Position numbers and translations under genes: made by a program
In this document: piece after piece, positions 18,432-27,041 of the stretch
How the letters are laid out: the number at the start of each line of letters is the position of its first letter
How positions within the stretch are numbered: position 1 is the stretch's first letter
Assembly: GCA_910586615.1 (NCBI GenBank)
Contig: CAJUJP010000004.1
Coordinates: 1-64,000, forward strand
Source of the DNA: an uncultured Lachnospiraceae bacterium
Lineage (GTDB): Bacteria; Bacillota; Clostridia; Lachnospirales; Lachnospiraceae
Direction of reading: 5' to 3'
Length of the DNA: 64,000 bases
Notes under the pieces: generated by a model
Databases searched by the model: none
What the model was told of the DNA's origin: nothing
The model's input: only the letters and a program-made list of their open reading frames with translations

Positions 18432-18758
18432 TTACTTTGTCTCCTTGAGGGTCTGGTCTGTGGTCTGACTGCCCTGATTTTCAGCGGTCTGTGCGGTTTC
18501 TTTTACACTCAGGTCTTTTTCAATACGGATGGCCTGTATTTTTTTGAGCGTGGCAAAAAACAGGATACTTGTCACGCCTGCGCCCACGGCGGCCTCCGTG
18601 ATGGCCAGATCGGGTGATTCCAGACAGACCCAGAGAATGGACATAATCAGGCTGTAGGACATATAGATCAGGATGGAATTCAGCAGTTTTTTGGAAAAAC
18701 TCACTGAAATCGCACATATGATCAGAAATCCCATCAGAATGTACTGGTAAAAAATCAT
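18432..18758 (-). CDS. MbhD-like DUF4040 subunit
   Basis: A 108-residue protein with three helices, matching DUF4040 (MbhD; in MrpA this is the piece after the NuoL-like domain). The diagnostic sequence is SPDLAITEAAVGAGVTSILFF, with an acidic residue in a helix, equivalent to a fragment of NuoJ. The ATG overlaps the upstream mrpG stop as ATGA. As a separate gene it shows that MrpA is split in this operon. Confidence 0.87.
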   Translation of the reverse strand: MIFYQYILMGFLIICAISVSFSKKLLNSILIYMSYSLIMSILWVCLESPDLAITEAAVGAGVTSILFFATLKKIQAIRIEKDLSVKETAQTAENQGSQTTDQTLKETK

Positions 18759-19159
18759 GATTTTGTGCCTCCCGATTCATTTTCTTCCTGCCCGGACATC
18801 TCTGACGACAATTCCTCTTCCAGCGCCTTAAGATCCGTATAGACCTTGCAGTGCCCGGTGAGGTTTTCGTTGGTTGCCACTTCCAGTCTGGCCAGCACAT
18901 GGGAGGAGACTGGGGAAGCAAACCAGAGAAAAATTACGATCAAAAGCAGCTTCAAAGAAGTAAAGTTTAATCCTGAAAAAATGATAAGCCCCACCATGCA
19001 TGAGGCGATACCGAGTGTATCCCCCATGGCCGTGGCGTGCATACGGTTCAGCACATAATCATAGTGGAATACGCCGAAGATCTCCGTAAAAAATATGACA
19101 AGGCCGCTCACAAGAAACGCGCAGCCGGCAATCAGTCTGATCCACTCAAAAGCTCCCAT
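18755..19159 (-). CDS. mrpG: MrpG/MnhG-like subunit
   Basis: A 134-residue protein of the MnhG/MbhC family with three helices; the signatures are FGVFHYDYVLNRMHATAMGDTLG and SPVSSHVLARLEVATN. The track ORF could extend to 19192, but ATG 19159 has GGGAGGAATGTCCG upstream and begins MGAFEWIRLIAG, so I use that. It overlaps the end of mrpF by 14 bases and its stop overlaps the next start. A Glu-rich C-terminal tail follows the family core. Confidence 0.87.
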   Translation of the reverse strand: MGAFEWIRLIAGCAFLVSGLVIFFTEIFGVFHYDYVLNRMHATAMGDTLGIASCMVGLIIFSGLNFTSLKLLLIVIFLWFASPVSSHVLARLEVATNENLTGHCKVYTDLKALEEELSSEMSGQEENESGGTKS

Positions 19160-19505
19160 CGGACATTCCTCCCTCGTTTTCCGTATTCTCACCTGTGCCT
19201 TTTTCCGCCTGTTCTGCCTTCCGGCGGGTTTCTTCGTAAATACCGATATATACTTTGGCCAGAACCACCACTGCCAGAAAGCTGATCATGGCGTAGACAA
19301 GGCAGACATCCACCAGATAGCCTTCGTCAAGCATCAACGCCAGCACGGCGATCATGACCATGACCATAGTGCCCATCATATTCACCGACACAAGGCGGTC
19401 CGCGATGCGCGGCCCTTTGATGGCACGGATCAGGCATGGAAACAGCATAAGAGCCAGTATAATCAGTATAGTGATATAAATGTAATGGTATAGCAATACA
19501 TCCAC
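19146..19505 (-). CDS. mrpF: MrpF/MnhF-like subunit
   Basis: A 119-residue three-helix protein of the MnhF/MbhB family, with the conserved block RAIKGPRIADRLVSVNMMGT and the acidic LDEGYLVDVCLVYAMISFLA. The first codon is a GTG (19505) close to AAAGG; an in-frame TTG at 19496 is an alternative start with better spacing. The C-terminal 25 residues are Glu/Gly-rich beyond the usual family length. Confidence 0.85.
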   Translation of the reverse strand: MDVLLYHYIYITILIILALMLFPCLIRAIKGPRIADRLVSVNMMGTMVMVMIAVLALMLDEGYLVDVCLVYAMISFLAVVVLAKVYIGIYEETRRKAEQAEKGTGENTENEGGMSDGSF

Positions 19506-19540
19506 CGCCTTTCGGAAAAAAGCTGTAATAAATTAACCTT

Positions 19541-20005
19541 TTATGAAATATTCTCTATCCGTTCCAGAAGCTTGATAAATATGGAAGAATCAATACCCTG
19601 GGCCAGCTCCTTGTCCAGACAGTGAACCACATATTCGTCGTCTTTCAGGCTGACGGTAATGGTGCCCGGCGTCAGTGTGATGGAATTGGCCAGTAAAACA
19701 CGCGCAAATGTGGTTTTCAGCGTTGTCCTGAAATGAACCACTGCCGGTTCAAAGGAATATTTTTCCGAGTAGATCATCCTGAAAACTGTGCCGTTGGCTT
19801 TGAGGATTTCTACCACAAGAGTGAATGCATAATGAAGCAGCAGAAAAAATCTTTTGCACAACAGGATATCGTCTGCAGGCCGGTAATCGAGAAATCTGCA
19901 GATAAATAAATAGAGTGCACCCGCGATCACCAGACCGAAGGCGGCAATCTCCAAAGTGAACTGTCCGTTAAAGATGATCCATATGAGAAAAAATATAATA
20001 TACAT
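19541..20005 (-). CDS. mrpE: MrpE/MnhE-like subunit, first gene of the operon
   Basis: A 154-residue protein of the MnhE/MbhA family: two or three N-terminal helices and a C-terminal soluble domain with ARVLLANSITLTPGTITVSL, the family hallmark. I use ATG 20005 because GGAGG lies eight bases upstream; the TTG at 20011 is unlikely. As the first gene it follows a strong promoter at 20116-20143 and a leader with a long hairpin. The operon order here is E-F-G-MbhD-(MbhE+B)-C-D and three more antiporter-like subunits. Confidence 0.88.
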   Translation of the reverse strand: MYIIFFLIWIIFNGQFTLEIAAFGLVIAGALYLFICRFLDYRPADDILLCKRFFLLLHYAFTLVVEILKANGTVFRMIYSEKYSFEPAVVHFRTTLKTTFARVLLANSITLTPGTITVSLKDDEYVVHCLDKELAQGIDSSIFIKLLERIENIS

Positions 20006-20042
20006 GACCAATTCCTCCGAAAAGGCAGTAATTTACACTTGA

Positions 20043-20105
20043 ATTCAGTGTTTCCTGAAAAGTTTCTTCTTATTTTTAATAAAGAAAATTTCAGGGAAAC
20101 TCGTT
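20043..20105 (-). promoter_or_regulatory. long hairpin in the mrp operon leader
   Basis: On the minus strand GTTTCCCTGAAA pairs with TTTCAGGAAAC, continuing inward with U/C- and A/G-rich arms (TTTTCTT / AAGAAGAAAC). There is no T-run after it, so it is not a plain terminator. It lies between the promoter and the mrpE ribosome binding site. Confidence 0.45.
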
Positions 20106-20115
20106 AACCGTTGCA

Positions 20116-20143
20116 ATTATATACCCTCGGTTGAAAATGTCAA
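20116..20143 (-). promoter_or_regulatory. strong sigma-A promoter of the Mrp-like operon
   Basis: Minus-strand TTGACA (20138-20143) and TATAAT (20116-20121), both consensus hexamers, are separated by 16 bases. Transcription would start near 20109, leaving a leader of about 100 bases before mrpE. Confidence 0.75.
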
Positions 20144-20443
20144 GTATCCGGAGTGATAAGAAAATGTAAAAAAGTAAGCTTGAAAAGAATCCGGCTTTCA
20201 GTGGTTTTTGCTTAAAAGCGTCAGTGCAGACAGAGAGATTGTCAGAAAAGGGTAGGAAAAATAATGATAAAGAGTTATAATAGATCCATTCACTGAAGGG
20301 AGAAGATCCGGTAAAATTACAAAAATTTTGACTGTGGCTTCCAGGGCGGAATGAAAAATTTTTGACAGATACATCGGGATGATGCCGGAGTCGGGGATGT
20401 TCTCAGGCAGCATCAGAACATGAAGGAAAGGCAGGATACAGGA
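20144..20443 (+). promoter_or_regulatory. region upstream of the ketopantoate-reductase-like gene
   Basis: About 300 bases divergent from the mrp promoter. A plus-strand TATAAT lies near 20272-20277 without a convincing -35 box. No known riboswitch was recognised. Confidence 0.3.
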
Positions 20444-21355
20444 ATGAAATATCTGGTGATCGGCGCAGGCGGAACGGGCGGAAGTATAGGAGCCTATATG
20501 ACGGAGGCAGGTAAAGACGTGACCCTGATTGCGCGCGGAGAGCACTTGCGGAAAATGCAGGAGCGAGGGCTTAAGATGGAGACGACGAAGAAGGGAACAT
20601 ATAACGTAAATCCCATTAAGGCGACGGATATGGAGCATTATGAGGACCAGCCGGATGTTATCTTTGTCTGTGTAAAGGGGTATTCACTGGATGAGACGAT
20701 TCCGTTTATCCGGCGTGTGGCGAAGAAAACGGCAATCGTGATCCCGGTTCTGAACATTTACGGCACCGGCGGCAGGATGCAGGAACAGCTTCCCGGACTG
20801 CTTGTGACCGACGGATGTATCTATATTGCAGGAGAGATCAGGGAGCCGGGAACGATTCTGATGCGGGGGGATATTTTCCGTATCGTATACGGGGTGCGGG
20901 ATCCGCAGGAGCTTAGACCGGAGTTGTTTGAGGTGGCGAAAGACTTGAAGGACAGCGGCATTGAAGGAGTGCTTTCCGATAACATCAGACGGGATGCTCT
21001 GCAGAAGTTTGCTTTTGTGTCACCTATGGCAGCGTGCGGGCTTTATTATCACGTGTCTGCCGGGGATGTGCAGAAAACGGGGGATCCACGGGATACCTTC
21101 GTGAAACTGATGAGAGAGATTGACGCGCTGGCAGTGGCTATGGATGTGCCCTTTCTGGTTGATATCGTGACTACCAACCTGCAGATTCTGGATACGCTGA
21201 ACCCTGAGGCAACCACTTCCATGCAGAGGGATGTATATGCAGGCAAGGCATCTGAGATAGACGGGCTGATTTATGAAGTGGTGCGAATGGGAGAGCGGTA
21301 TGGAGTTCCTGTGCCGACTTACAGGATGGTGGCGGAAATGGCAGGATTTAGATAA
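20444..21355 (+). CDS. 2-dehydropantoate 2-reductase-like oxidoreductase
   Basis: A 303-residue protein of the ketopantoate reductase family. Its N-terminal NAD(P)-binding fold shows GAGGTGGSIGAYM, and the C-terminal helical domain includes the conserved KFAFVSPMAA region, where PanE has a catalytic lysine. PanE reduces ketopantoate to pantoate in coenzyme A synthesis, but many clostridial paralogues act on other 2-oxo acids, so the reaction is left open. ATG 20420 is in frame; ATG 20444 starts directly at the family's usual MKYLVIGAGG and is preferred. There are no pantothenate genes nearby. Confidence 0.8.
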   Translation: MKYLVIGAGGTGGSIGAYMTEAGKDVTLIARGEHLRKMQERGLKMETTKKGTYNVNPIKATDMEHYEDQPDVIFVCVKGYSLDETIPFIRRVAKKTAIVIPVLNIYGTGGRMQEQLPGLLVTDGCIYIAGEIREPGTILMRGDIFRIVYGVRDPQELRPELFEVAKDLKDSGIEGVLSDNIRRDALQKFAFVSPMAACGLYYHVSAGDVQKTGDPRDTFVKLMREIDALAVAMDVPFLVDIVTTNLQILDTLNPEATTSMQRDVYAGKASEIDGLIYEVVRMGERYGVPVPTYRMVAEMAGFR

Positions 21356-21380
21356 AGCTTGACTTTTGGAGGGTGGCTTT

Positions 21381-24311
21381 ATGAACATATCAGCGAAATA
21401 CTGGCTGCATCATAAAAAACGGGCGATGGTACTTCTGGGGACGATCATGGTAAGCACGATGTCGATGACGATCGGTGTGTTTCTCGCGCGCTCAGCCAGT
21501 CAGGGAAATATTGCAAAGATATTAAATGCCTGCGGCAATTATGATCTTGTCAGTCTTCCGATTGAAGAAGAACAGCTGGAGGTACTCGCACAGCATGAGC
21601 AGGTCGCGGAATATGGTATCATCCTGAATGGCGGCCTGTGTCAGACACAATACAGCAAGGCGGTTCCTTTTGGGGCCTTCGACAACGGACAGGCACAGGA
21701 GATGTTTCACTATGTTCCGGAGAAGGGCGGCAGATATCCTGCTGCATCCGGTGAGGTTTGCGGCTACCGGGAGAGCTTTCATGCGCTCAGCGTTGCCCCG
21801 GTTTTAGGCAATCATTTTACGTTAAAGCTGTATGATGTGCAAGGGAATTATGCCGGCGAGCGGGAATTTACGATTGTTGGTATATTAAATGAAGCGGATA
21901 GTGATTTTGGTAAAATTCGTTCTCTGGCGGGCTCCTCTGTCACAGCGGGTGCCAGACACGATTTTTCAGAGGGCGATACGAATCTGCCGGAAATTTTCTT
22001 CTGTTCAGAGGACTTGCCGGATGTCCGGACTATGACCGCTATGATCTGCTGTACGCCTGATGCCATACCAAGTCTTAAAAAGGAATGTGTAGCAATCGAA
22101 CTGGAGAAACAGGGGATAAAAACATGGTATCAGATACCAAACAGACTGGGAAGTTTGAAAAGTATAGCAGGTGTGGTTGCCTGGACGCAAAACGAACTGT
22201 ATGCCAGAGCGGAATTATCCTATAATGATTTCTATTCTTCCATTCTGATTCCCGTTTTCCTGGGAATTGTCCTGCTGGTGTCCTTTATCTCCGTATATGC
22301 GGTCATGGCAGATGCCATGAAGGAACGGCGTCGGCAGTTCGGATTGTACAGGAGCATGGGAATGTCCATAAGAGAGGTACGGCGAAGACTTCTGGGCGAA
22401 GCATTTTTCTTTGATGTTGTTGGCGTGGCAGCGGGATATGTGTCGGGTATTATTTTCTATCTGGTTTATCTGTATATTTGTAATACGGTCAGCGATGCGT
22501 ATGTGTACAGCGCTTTTGGTGCCCACCCGATTGCACAGGCAATCAGCTTAAGTCCTTATGTCTGGCCCTGGTTACTTGGTTTTCTTTTTTCTTCTGTGGC
22601 GCTGGCTGCTCCGGTATTTTTCTCTGTGCGGTTATCTCCGAATGAAATGTTGTCTCCTGAAAAAGCAGAAATGCCATCCGCTCGCCGTGACAAATACTCA
22701 TCCTACGGCAGAATCCTTTGCAAAGTTACAGGAAGGAAACTGAGCGGTAACAGGCCGGTGGCTTTTTTGATCTTTATTACCGGCTGGACATTTGTTTTTG
22801 GAGCAGCGTTCATGCTGGGAAAAGCTGACAGTGACAACGTCCAGCTGTATGAGCAGCTTGCTGTATCGGAAGGTACAGGCGCCGATTATGTGGCAAGAAA
22901 GGATATCTATGATACCATGTGGGGAAACGTATTGTTTAACCGCCACAACGAAGGAATCTCGGCAGAGAACATGGACGTGCTTGCCGCCAGTGAGGATGTT
23001 GCGGCAATCAAGGGAGTGATCAAACTTCCCGGGCTGAAAGTATTCTGCGACGGCAGCAATCTTTCCGAAAAGCAAAAGGACGCCCTTTCACCCCTCAATA
23101 TAGAAAATAACCAGCAAAATGAATTTCTGCAGGAACTCTACGACAAATCAAAGGAGGCTCAGGGATATGCTGTGGACGACCTTCTTTACAGGGTTCCCGG
23201 CACTGCGGCAGACAGGGATTTCCTGCAAAGCCTTGCTCCATACGTAAGCGCGGGTGAGTTGGACATGGAAGGGCTGGCGGATGGCAGTAAAATAGTGATT
23301 GTGGAGTATCCGGAGGCAGAACTGTCCAATCCCTTTCTGGTGGGCGACTTTGTTTCGCTTACCGATGTGGTCATACAGGATCCTTACGTGGAAGCATGGG
23401 ATTTTTCACAGAATACGATGCCTGAAGGATACGGTCCTGCGTTTTATTATGACTATACAGATAAAACCGTGACCGATGCAGAAGGATATTCTTTTGGTAC
23501 TAAGGTGGTATCTAAAGCGCAGGTATGCGCTGTTCTGTATATTGATAATGAAAATTTGAAGAACATGCTTGACGCCGAGAGCTATGTATTTAGTGATACA
23601 CGTTCGGGATATATTTCGCCGGGGTATGGAATTATGTGCTGTACTGATGCGCTTCCTGTGTGGGGTCTGCCGGATCAGCGCTACACGGATGTTTATGTGA
23701 ATCTTACGCCGGATGCAGACGTGGACCGCTTTGAATTTCTGTGGTATAGAATCATGGGGACAAGCGGTAAGATAGACAGCGTTTCAAAAATGGATGTGAA
23801 AAGAAGGATAGCAAGAACCGACCGCTCCAACCTGATTCTCTTTGCGTCCATGATCCTTCTTGTCATTTTTACGGGGTGCTTCGGCATGATAAACGCCTAT
23901 CATTTTGCGGTCAACAGGAATATGCGGAACCTGCAGATTCTGCGTGCTGTCGGGATCAATAAAAAGGCATTGGTGGTCAGCCATATCCGCGAACTGTTTC
24001 TATGCCCGCTGTGGGCGGTGGCGACCTCTCTGCTGCCGGTTACTGTTTTTGACCTGGTCAGGCGCTATGCGTGGTATTATGCGTTTGAACTGGGTCACCA
24101 TACCAGCAGTTTGGCAGACAATGGAACTCTTATCTTAAACTGGGCGCTGCGTTTTCCTCTTTTTATTGAAATATGGAAGCAGCCGCTTCCCTTCATTATG
24201 GCGGCGGCATTCTTGTGTCTGGTATTGCTTAATATTGCCGTTGCAGTGGCGCCGCTCAGGCAGATACAGAAAGCGAACATTGTGGACGGCATCCGGACGG
24301 ATGATTTTTAG
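21381..24311 (+). CDS. FtsX-type ABC transporter permease
   Basis: A 976-residue permease of the FtsX/MacB family. A first helix near residues 15-40 precedes a large extracytoplasmic MacB-PCD-like domain. Three helices (about residues 290-420, including ERRRQFGLYRSMGMS) form the first FtsX domain. A second extracytoplasmic domain spans ~470-820, and a second FtsX domain lies at ~825-970 (NLQILRAVGINKKALVVSHI). Such proteins serve in export or in mechanotransmission at the envelope rather than import. ATG 21381 has GGAGG upstream. It pairs with the ATPase 45 bases downstream. Confidence 0.88.
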   Translation: MNISAKYWLHHKKRAMVLLGTIMVSTMSMTIGVFLARSASQGNIAKILNACGNYDLVSLPIEEEQLEVLAQHEQVAEYGIILNGGLCQTQYSKAVPFGAFDNGQAQEMFHYVPEKGGRYPAASGEVCGYRESFHALSVAPVLGNHFTLKLYDVQGNYAGEREFTIVGILNEADSDFGKIRSLAGSSVTAGARHDFSEGDTNLPEIFFCSEDLPDVRTMTAMICCTPDAIPSLKKECVAIELEKQGIKTWYQIPNRLGSLKSIAGVVAWTQNELYARAELSYNDFYSSILIPVFLGIVLLVSFISVYAVMADAMKERRRQFGLYRSMGMSIREVRRRLLGEAFFFDVVGVAAGYVSGIIFYLVYLYICNTVSDAYVYSAFGAHPIAQAISLSPYVWPWLLGFLFSSVALAAPVFFSVRLSPNEMLSPEKAEMPSARRDKYSSYGRILCKVTGRKLSGNRPVAFLIFITGWTFVFGAAFMLGKADSDNVQLYEQLAVSEGTGADYVARKDIYDTMWGNVLFNRHNEGISAENMDVLAASEDVAAIKGVIKLPGLKVFCDGSNLSEKQKDALSPLNIENNQQNEFLQELYDKSKEAQGYAVDDLLYRVPGTAADRDFLQSLAPYVSAGELDMEGLADGSKIVIVEYPEAELSNPFLVGDFVSLTDVVIQDPYVEAWDFSQNTMPEGYGPAFYYDYTDKTVTDAEGYSFGTKVVSKAQVCAVLYIDNENLKNMLDAESYVFSDTRSGYISPGYGIMCCTDALPVWGLPDQRYTDVYVNLTPDADVDRFEFLWYRIMGTSGKIDSVSKMDVKRRIARTDRSNLILFASMILLVIFTGCFGMINAYHFAVNRNMRNLQILRAVGINKKALVVSHIRELFLCPLWAVATSLLPVTVFDLVRRYAWYYAFELGHHTSSLADNGTLILNWALRFPLFIEIWKQPLPFIMAAAFLCLVLLNIAVAVAPLRQIQKANIVDGIRTDDF

Positions 24312-24356
24312 TACATCGCAGCAAATGTATAAACTCAGGAAAGGAAAGTACAGCAT

Positions 24357-25037
24357 ATGACATTATTAAGCACAGAGAATCTATCTAAGAAATACGGCGA
24401 GAATGAAGCCGCGGTTACGGCGCTGGATCAGGTGTCCTTTTCTGTGGAGAAGGGGGAATTTGTGTCTGTCATGGGGGCATCCGGCAGTGGAAAATCCACG
24501 CTGCTCAATCTGCTGGGCGGATTGGATTATCCCACCGAAGGAAAGGTTCTGTATCACGGCAATAATCTTTTTGACATGAATGATGAGGAGCTTTCACGTT
24601 TCCGTCTAAAGACCATTGGTTTCATTTTTCAGTCGTACAACCTGATTCCGGAGCTTACCGTGCGTGAAAATATTATCCTTCCCGCAGAAATTGCCAGGGA
24701 AAAGCCTGAGGAAGAAAGAGTGGCGCAGATCGTAGAGGCTCTTGGTCTGTCGGACCGTCTCGCCCATCTTCCCGGACAGATCAGCGGCGGACAGCAGCAG
24801 CGGGCAGCGATTGCAAGAGCATTAATCAATCAGCCGGAAATACTCCTGTGTGATGAACCGACAGGGAATCTGGATCAGAAATCGGGCGAAAATGTGCTGC
24901 AGCTACTGAAAATGCTGAACCGTGATTATGGAATGACGATTCTTATGATTACACATGATGCGAGGATCGCCGAACAGACAGCAAGAACAATTTGTCTCAG
25001 CGACGGAAAAATCGTGAATGAAATACAACAGGAATAA
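24357..25037 (+). CDS. ABC transporter ATP-binding protein (LolD/MacB type)
   Basis: A 226-residue ATPase with Walker A GASGSGKST (from residue 40), signature ISGGQQQRAAIARALI, Walker B ILLCDEPTGNLD and the switch His in ITHD. The Q-loop is FIFQSYNLIPELTV. This set is typical of MacB/LolD-type ATPases that work with FtsX-like permeases. It follows the permease by 45 bases and is a probable operon partner. The substrate is not evident. Confidence 0.92.
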   Translation: MTLLSTENLSKKYGENEAAVTALDQVSFSVEKGEFVSVMGASGSGKSTLLNLLGGLDYPTEGKVLYHGNNLFDMNDEELSRFRLKTIGFIFQSYNLIPELTVRENIILPAEIAREKPEEERVAQIVEALGLSDRLAHLPGQISGGQQQRAAIARALINQPEILLCDEPTGNLDQKSGENVLQLLKMLNRDYGMTILMITHDARIAEQTARTICLSDGKIVNEIQQE

Positions 25038-25162
25038 TGGTGGCACTTATATAAAACAGATCAAGTAAGTACGCCTATGATTTGTGCAGGAGCGTCACAA
25101 ATAATTGGGATATCCGTCATTGCCGGAAAATCCAGTATATAACGCTTCAGAATGGAGAAAAA

Positions 25163-25369
25163 ATGGCTGATACAGAGAAAAAATTCAAGGAAAAATACCT
25201 GGCAGGAGAGATCGAATTCGAGGAGATTGACGATTACAGCCAGGAGTGGGGCTTTAGTGATGAGCCGGTGACACTGCGGGAGTATCTGGGGCTGAATGCG
25301 GAAGAAGAGGACGCATGGGTGAGCATCGGGGACGAGGCGCTGCAAGAAATGCTGGACAGGCAGCGTTAG
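25163..25369 (+). CDS. small acidic protein of unknown function
   Basis: A 68-residue highly acidic protein with a KKFKEKYLAGEIEFEEIDDY N-terminus and an acidic central helix (LNAEEEDAWVSIGDEALQEML). Its pattern recalls small clostridial proteins found beside DUF3791/DUF3990 or other toxin-antitoxin-like genes, but no such partner is adjacent. ATG 25163 has GGAGAAAA upstream; an earlier in-frame ATG at 25082 has no site. The strong terminator at 25374 closes it. No function is assigned. Confidence 0.6.
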   Translation: MADTEKKFKEKYLAGEIEFEEIDDYSQEWGFSDEPVTLREYLGLNAEEEDAWVSIGDEALQEMLDRQR

Positions 25370-25373
25370 CATA

Positions 25374-25420
25374 AGGAGAGGCCAAAACCCCTTGAAGATA
25401 GGTTTTGGCCTCTCCTTGAT
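25374..25420. terminator. bidirectional intrinsic terminator
   Basis: AGGAGAGGCCAAAACC pairs with GGTTTTGGCCTCTCCT around a ten-base loop and is flanked by A-rich sequence on one side and TT on the other. It separates the convergent small protein gene and the ABC-2 permease genes. Confidence 0.7.
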
Positions 25421-25477
25421 CCTTTCTTGACCGGGCTTGTAAAGCGGGTTACTCAGTTTGACGAAAAAGCTAGAGAA

Positions 25478-26206
25478 CTACTGCTCATGCCTGTACAGAA
25501 AGATCACCGACAAAACCGAAAACAGCACAATATACGCAAGACATCCTGCGATAAATACAGGCATGTTCAGTTCGAGCTTCGGATTGTTGGCCCGCATTCC
25601 CATGCAGTAGATGGAGTAGGGATAGTACAGCCCCCAGCCCAGGCTGGTCATCATTAGGCCGGCTGTGCTGCCGGCCAGCCCGATGCCGATGGGAATGGCG
25701 AAAGAGCGGATGGCCATGGAAAGCATGAGCTGCATACAACAGATCACGATGCTGCCGAGAGTACCGCACAGCAGCCATTCTGCTGCATTGCCCGGAGGCA
25801 GCCCGGGCAGGCCGGTGAGTCTGCCGCACAGATAGTAGAGCAGGAACACCCATACATTTCCGGCAATGCTCATCAAAACAGCCTGAAAAAGTTTGCCCGT
25901 ATAGAGGGAGAACAGGGATACCGGTGCAGTCAGAAAATGATTCCAGTTGTTTCCGGTGTGTTCCAGTCTCCACAGATAGGAGCAGTAAATGCCGATCAGG
26001 GCAGGCATGAAGAGATAACACAGGAACAGAGTATGTTGAGACCAGAGACTGTACCATTCATTCGTTAAGACACCCTGGTTATTGATATAATTGAAAGTAC
26101 CGAACAGTGCGGATATGACCGGCAGCAGGAAAAATGCCAGCCAGACCGGACTGCGTTTCAGCTTCATGGATTCGGACCGGATTGTTTTATAAAGTGAATT
26201 ATGCAT
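25478..26206 (-). CDS. ABC-2 type permease (lantibiotic immunity MutE/EpiE-like)
   Basis: A 242-residue membrane protein with six helices. N-terminal SLYKTIRSESMKLKRSPVW and the loop HTGNNWNHFLTAPVSLFSLYTGK are characteristic of the EpiE/MutE permease family that gives self-immunity to lantibiotics. It is third in a minus-strand set (ATPase, first permease, this one). The permeases form the channel that removes cationic peptides from the membrane; this role is inferred from family and context. Confidence 0.82.
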   Translation of the reverse strand: MHNSLYKTIRSESMKLKRSPVWLAFFLLPVISALFGTFNYINNQGVLTNEWYSLWSQHTLFLCYLFMPALIGIYCSYLWRLEHTGNNWNHFLTAPVSLFSLYTGKLFQAVLMSIAGNVWVFLLYYLCGRLTGLPGLPPGNAAEWLLCGTLGSIVICCMQLMLSMAIRSFAIPIGIGLAGSTAGLMMTSLGWGLYYPYSIYCMGMRANNPKLELNMPVFIAGCLAYIVLFSVLSVIFLYRHEQ

Positions 26207-26288
26207 AGATTGTACTCTCCTTCTTGCTCATATAAGTTGTTTCATGTCTATATTTGTGAATATTACAGGCACATCTGAAATGCTGTTT

Positions 26289-27041
26289 TCAAAGTTCCCT
26301 TCGTGTAAACATGATTCTTCCGGAAACATAGAAGATGGCGGCCCAGACAAAGATACAGACCACGGCAGCCTGTTCCCGGGTGGAAAAGGTGCGGTAAAAG
26401 TAGGTGATGATCCGGGCATCGGGATTCCAGTCTGCGTGCACGAGAGAGGCACTCAAATTGCCGCCCCAGGGCAGAAAAGAACTGGTTTTGACAAATGACA
26501 GCAAAAGTGCGGTCATAGAACCGCCCAGCCCGGCCGCCATGGGGATCATCTGATTGGCGAACAGCATGGAAAGGGCAAGCTGCAGCAGAAAAAGGGACAG
26601 ATTGGCGGTCAGCTTCAATAAATAGGACAGCAGATAATATTTCAGGTCGGGATTTCCTTCGTACCCGAGATAATACCCCAGTGAGATAAAGAAAGCAAAC
26701 TGGATGATCAGCATCACCGCAATGATCAGAAAACCACAGACGGCTTTGGCGTGATAGAGACTTCCGGCGCTGCGCAGAGTCTTTAACTGTTTATAGGTAC
26801 AGCCCTTGTGTTCGATATCCGCCAGACGGGAAGCCAAAATGGACATCATGGTGGGCAGCATGATGCTGTCAAGCATAGACAGGTCATAAAGCAGCACCAG
26901 CCAGCCGCTTTGAAGTTCCCGGTCTCCAGGGTTTCGGAGAGCCCACAGTCCCCAGAGCATCTGTGCCGATAACATAGCAAGCATGGTCAGCCATACTTTT
27001 CTTCTTTTAATCTTATAAAATTCTAACTGCAGCGTTTTCAC
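26289..27041 (-). CDS. ABC-2 type permease (lantibiotic immunity MutG-like)
   Basis: A 250-residue six-helix membrane protein with a cytoplasmic QLEFYKIKRRKVWL N-terminus and the IEHKGCTYKQLKTL loop shared with other MutG/NukG-like permeases. I use GTG 27041, preceded by AAAGGAGG at seven bases. Its GTGA overlaps the ATPase stop, so translation of the two is coupled. It forms the second half of the exporter with the 25478-26206 product. Confidence 0.82.
   Translation of the reverse strand: MKTLQLEFYKIKRRKVWLTMLAMLSAQMLWGLWALRNPGDRELQSGWLVLLYDLSMLDSIMLPTMMSILASRLADIEHKGCTYKQLKTLRSAGSLYHAKAVCGFLIIAVMLIIQFAFFISLGYYLGYEGNPDLKYYLLSYLLKLTANLSLFLLQLALSMLFANQMIPMAAGLGGSMTALLLSFVKTSSFLPWGGNLSASLVHADWNPDARIITYFYRTFSTREQAAVVCIFVWAAIFYVSGRIMFTRREL

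Noticed and set aside
10272..20005. Complete membrane-bound hydrogenase (Mbh/Ech type)
   Set aside because: No NiFe large or small subunit, no NuoH-like or ferredoxin-like gene is present in or next to the operon.
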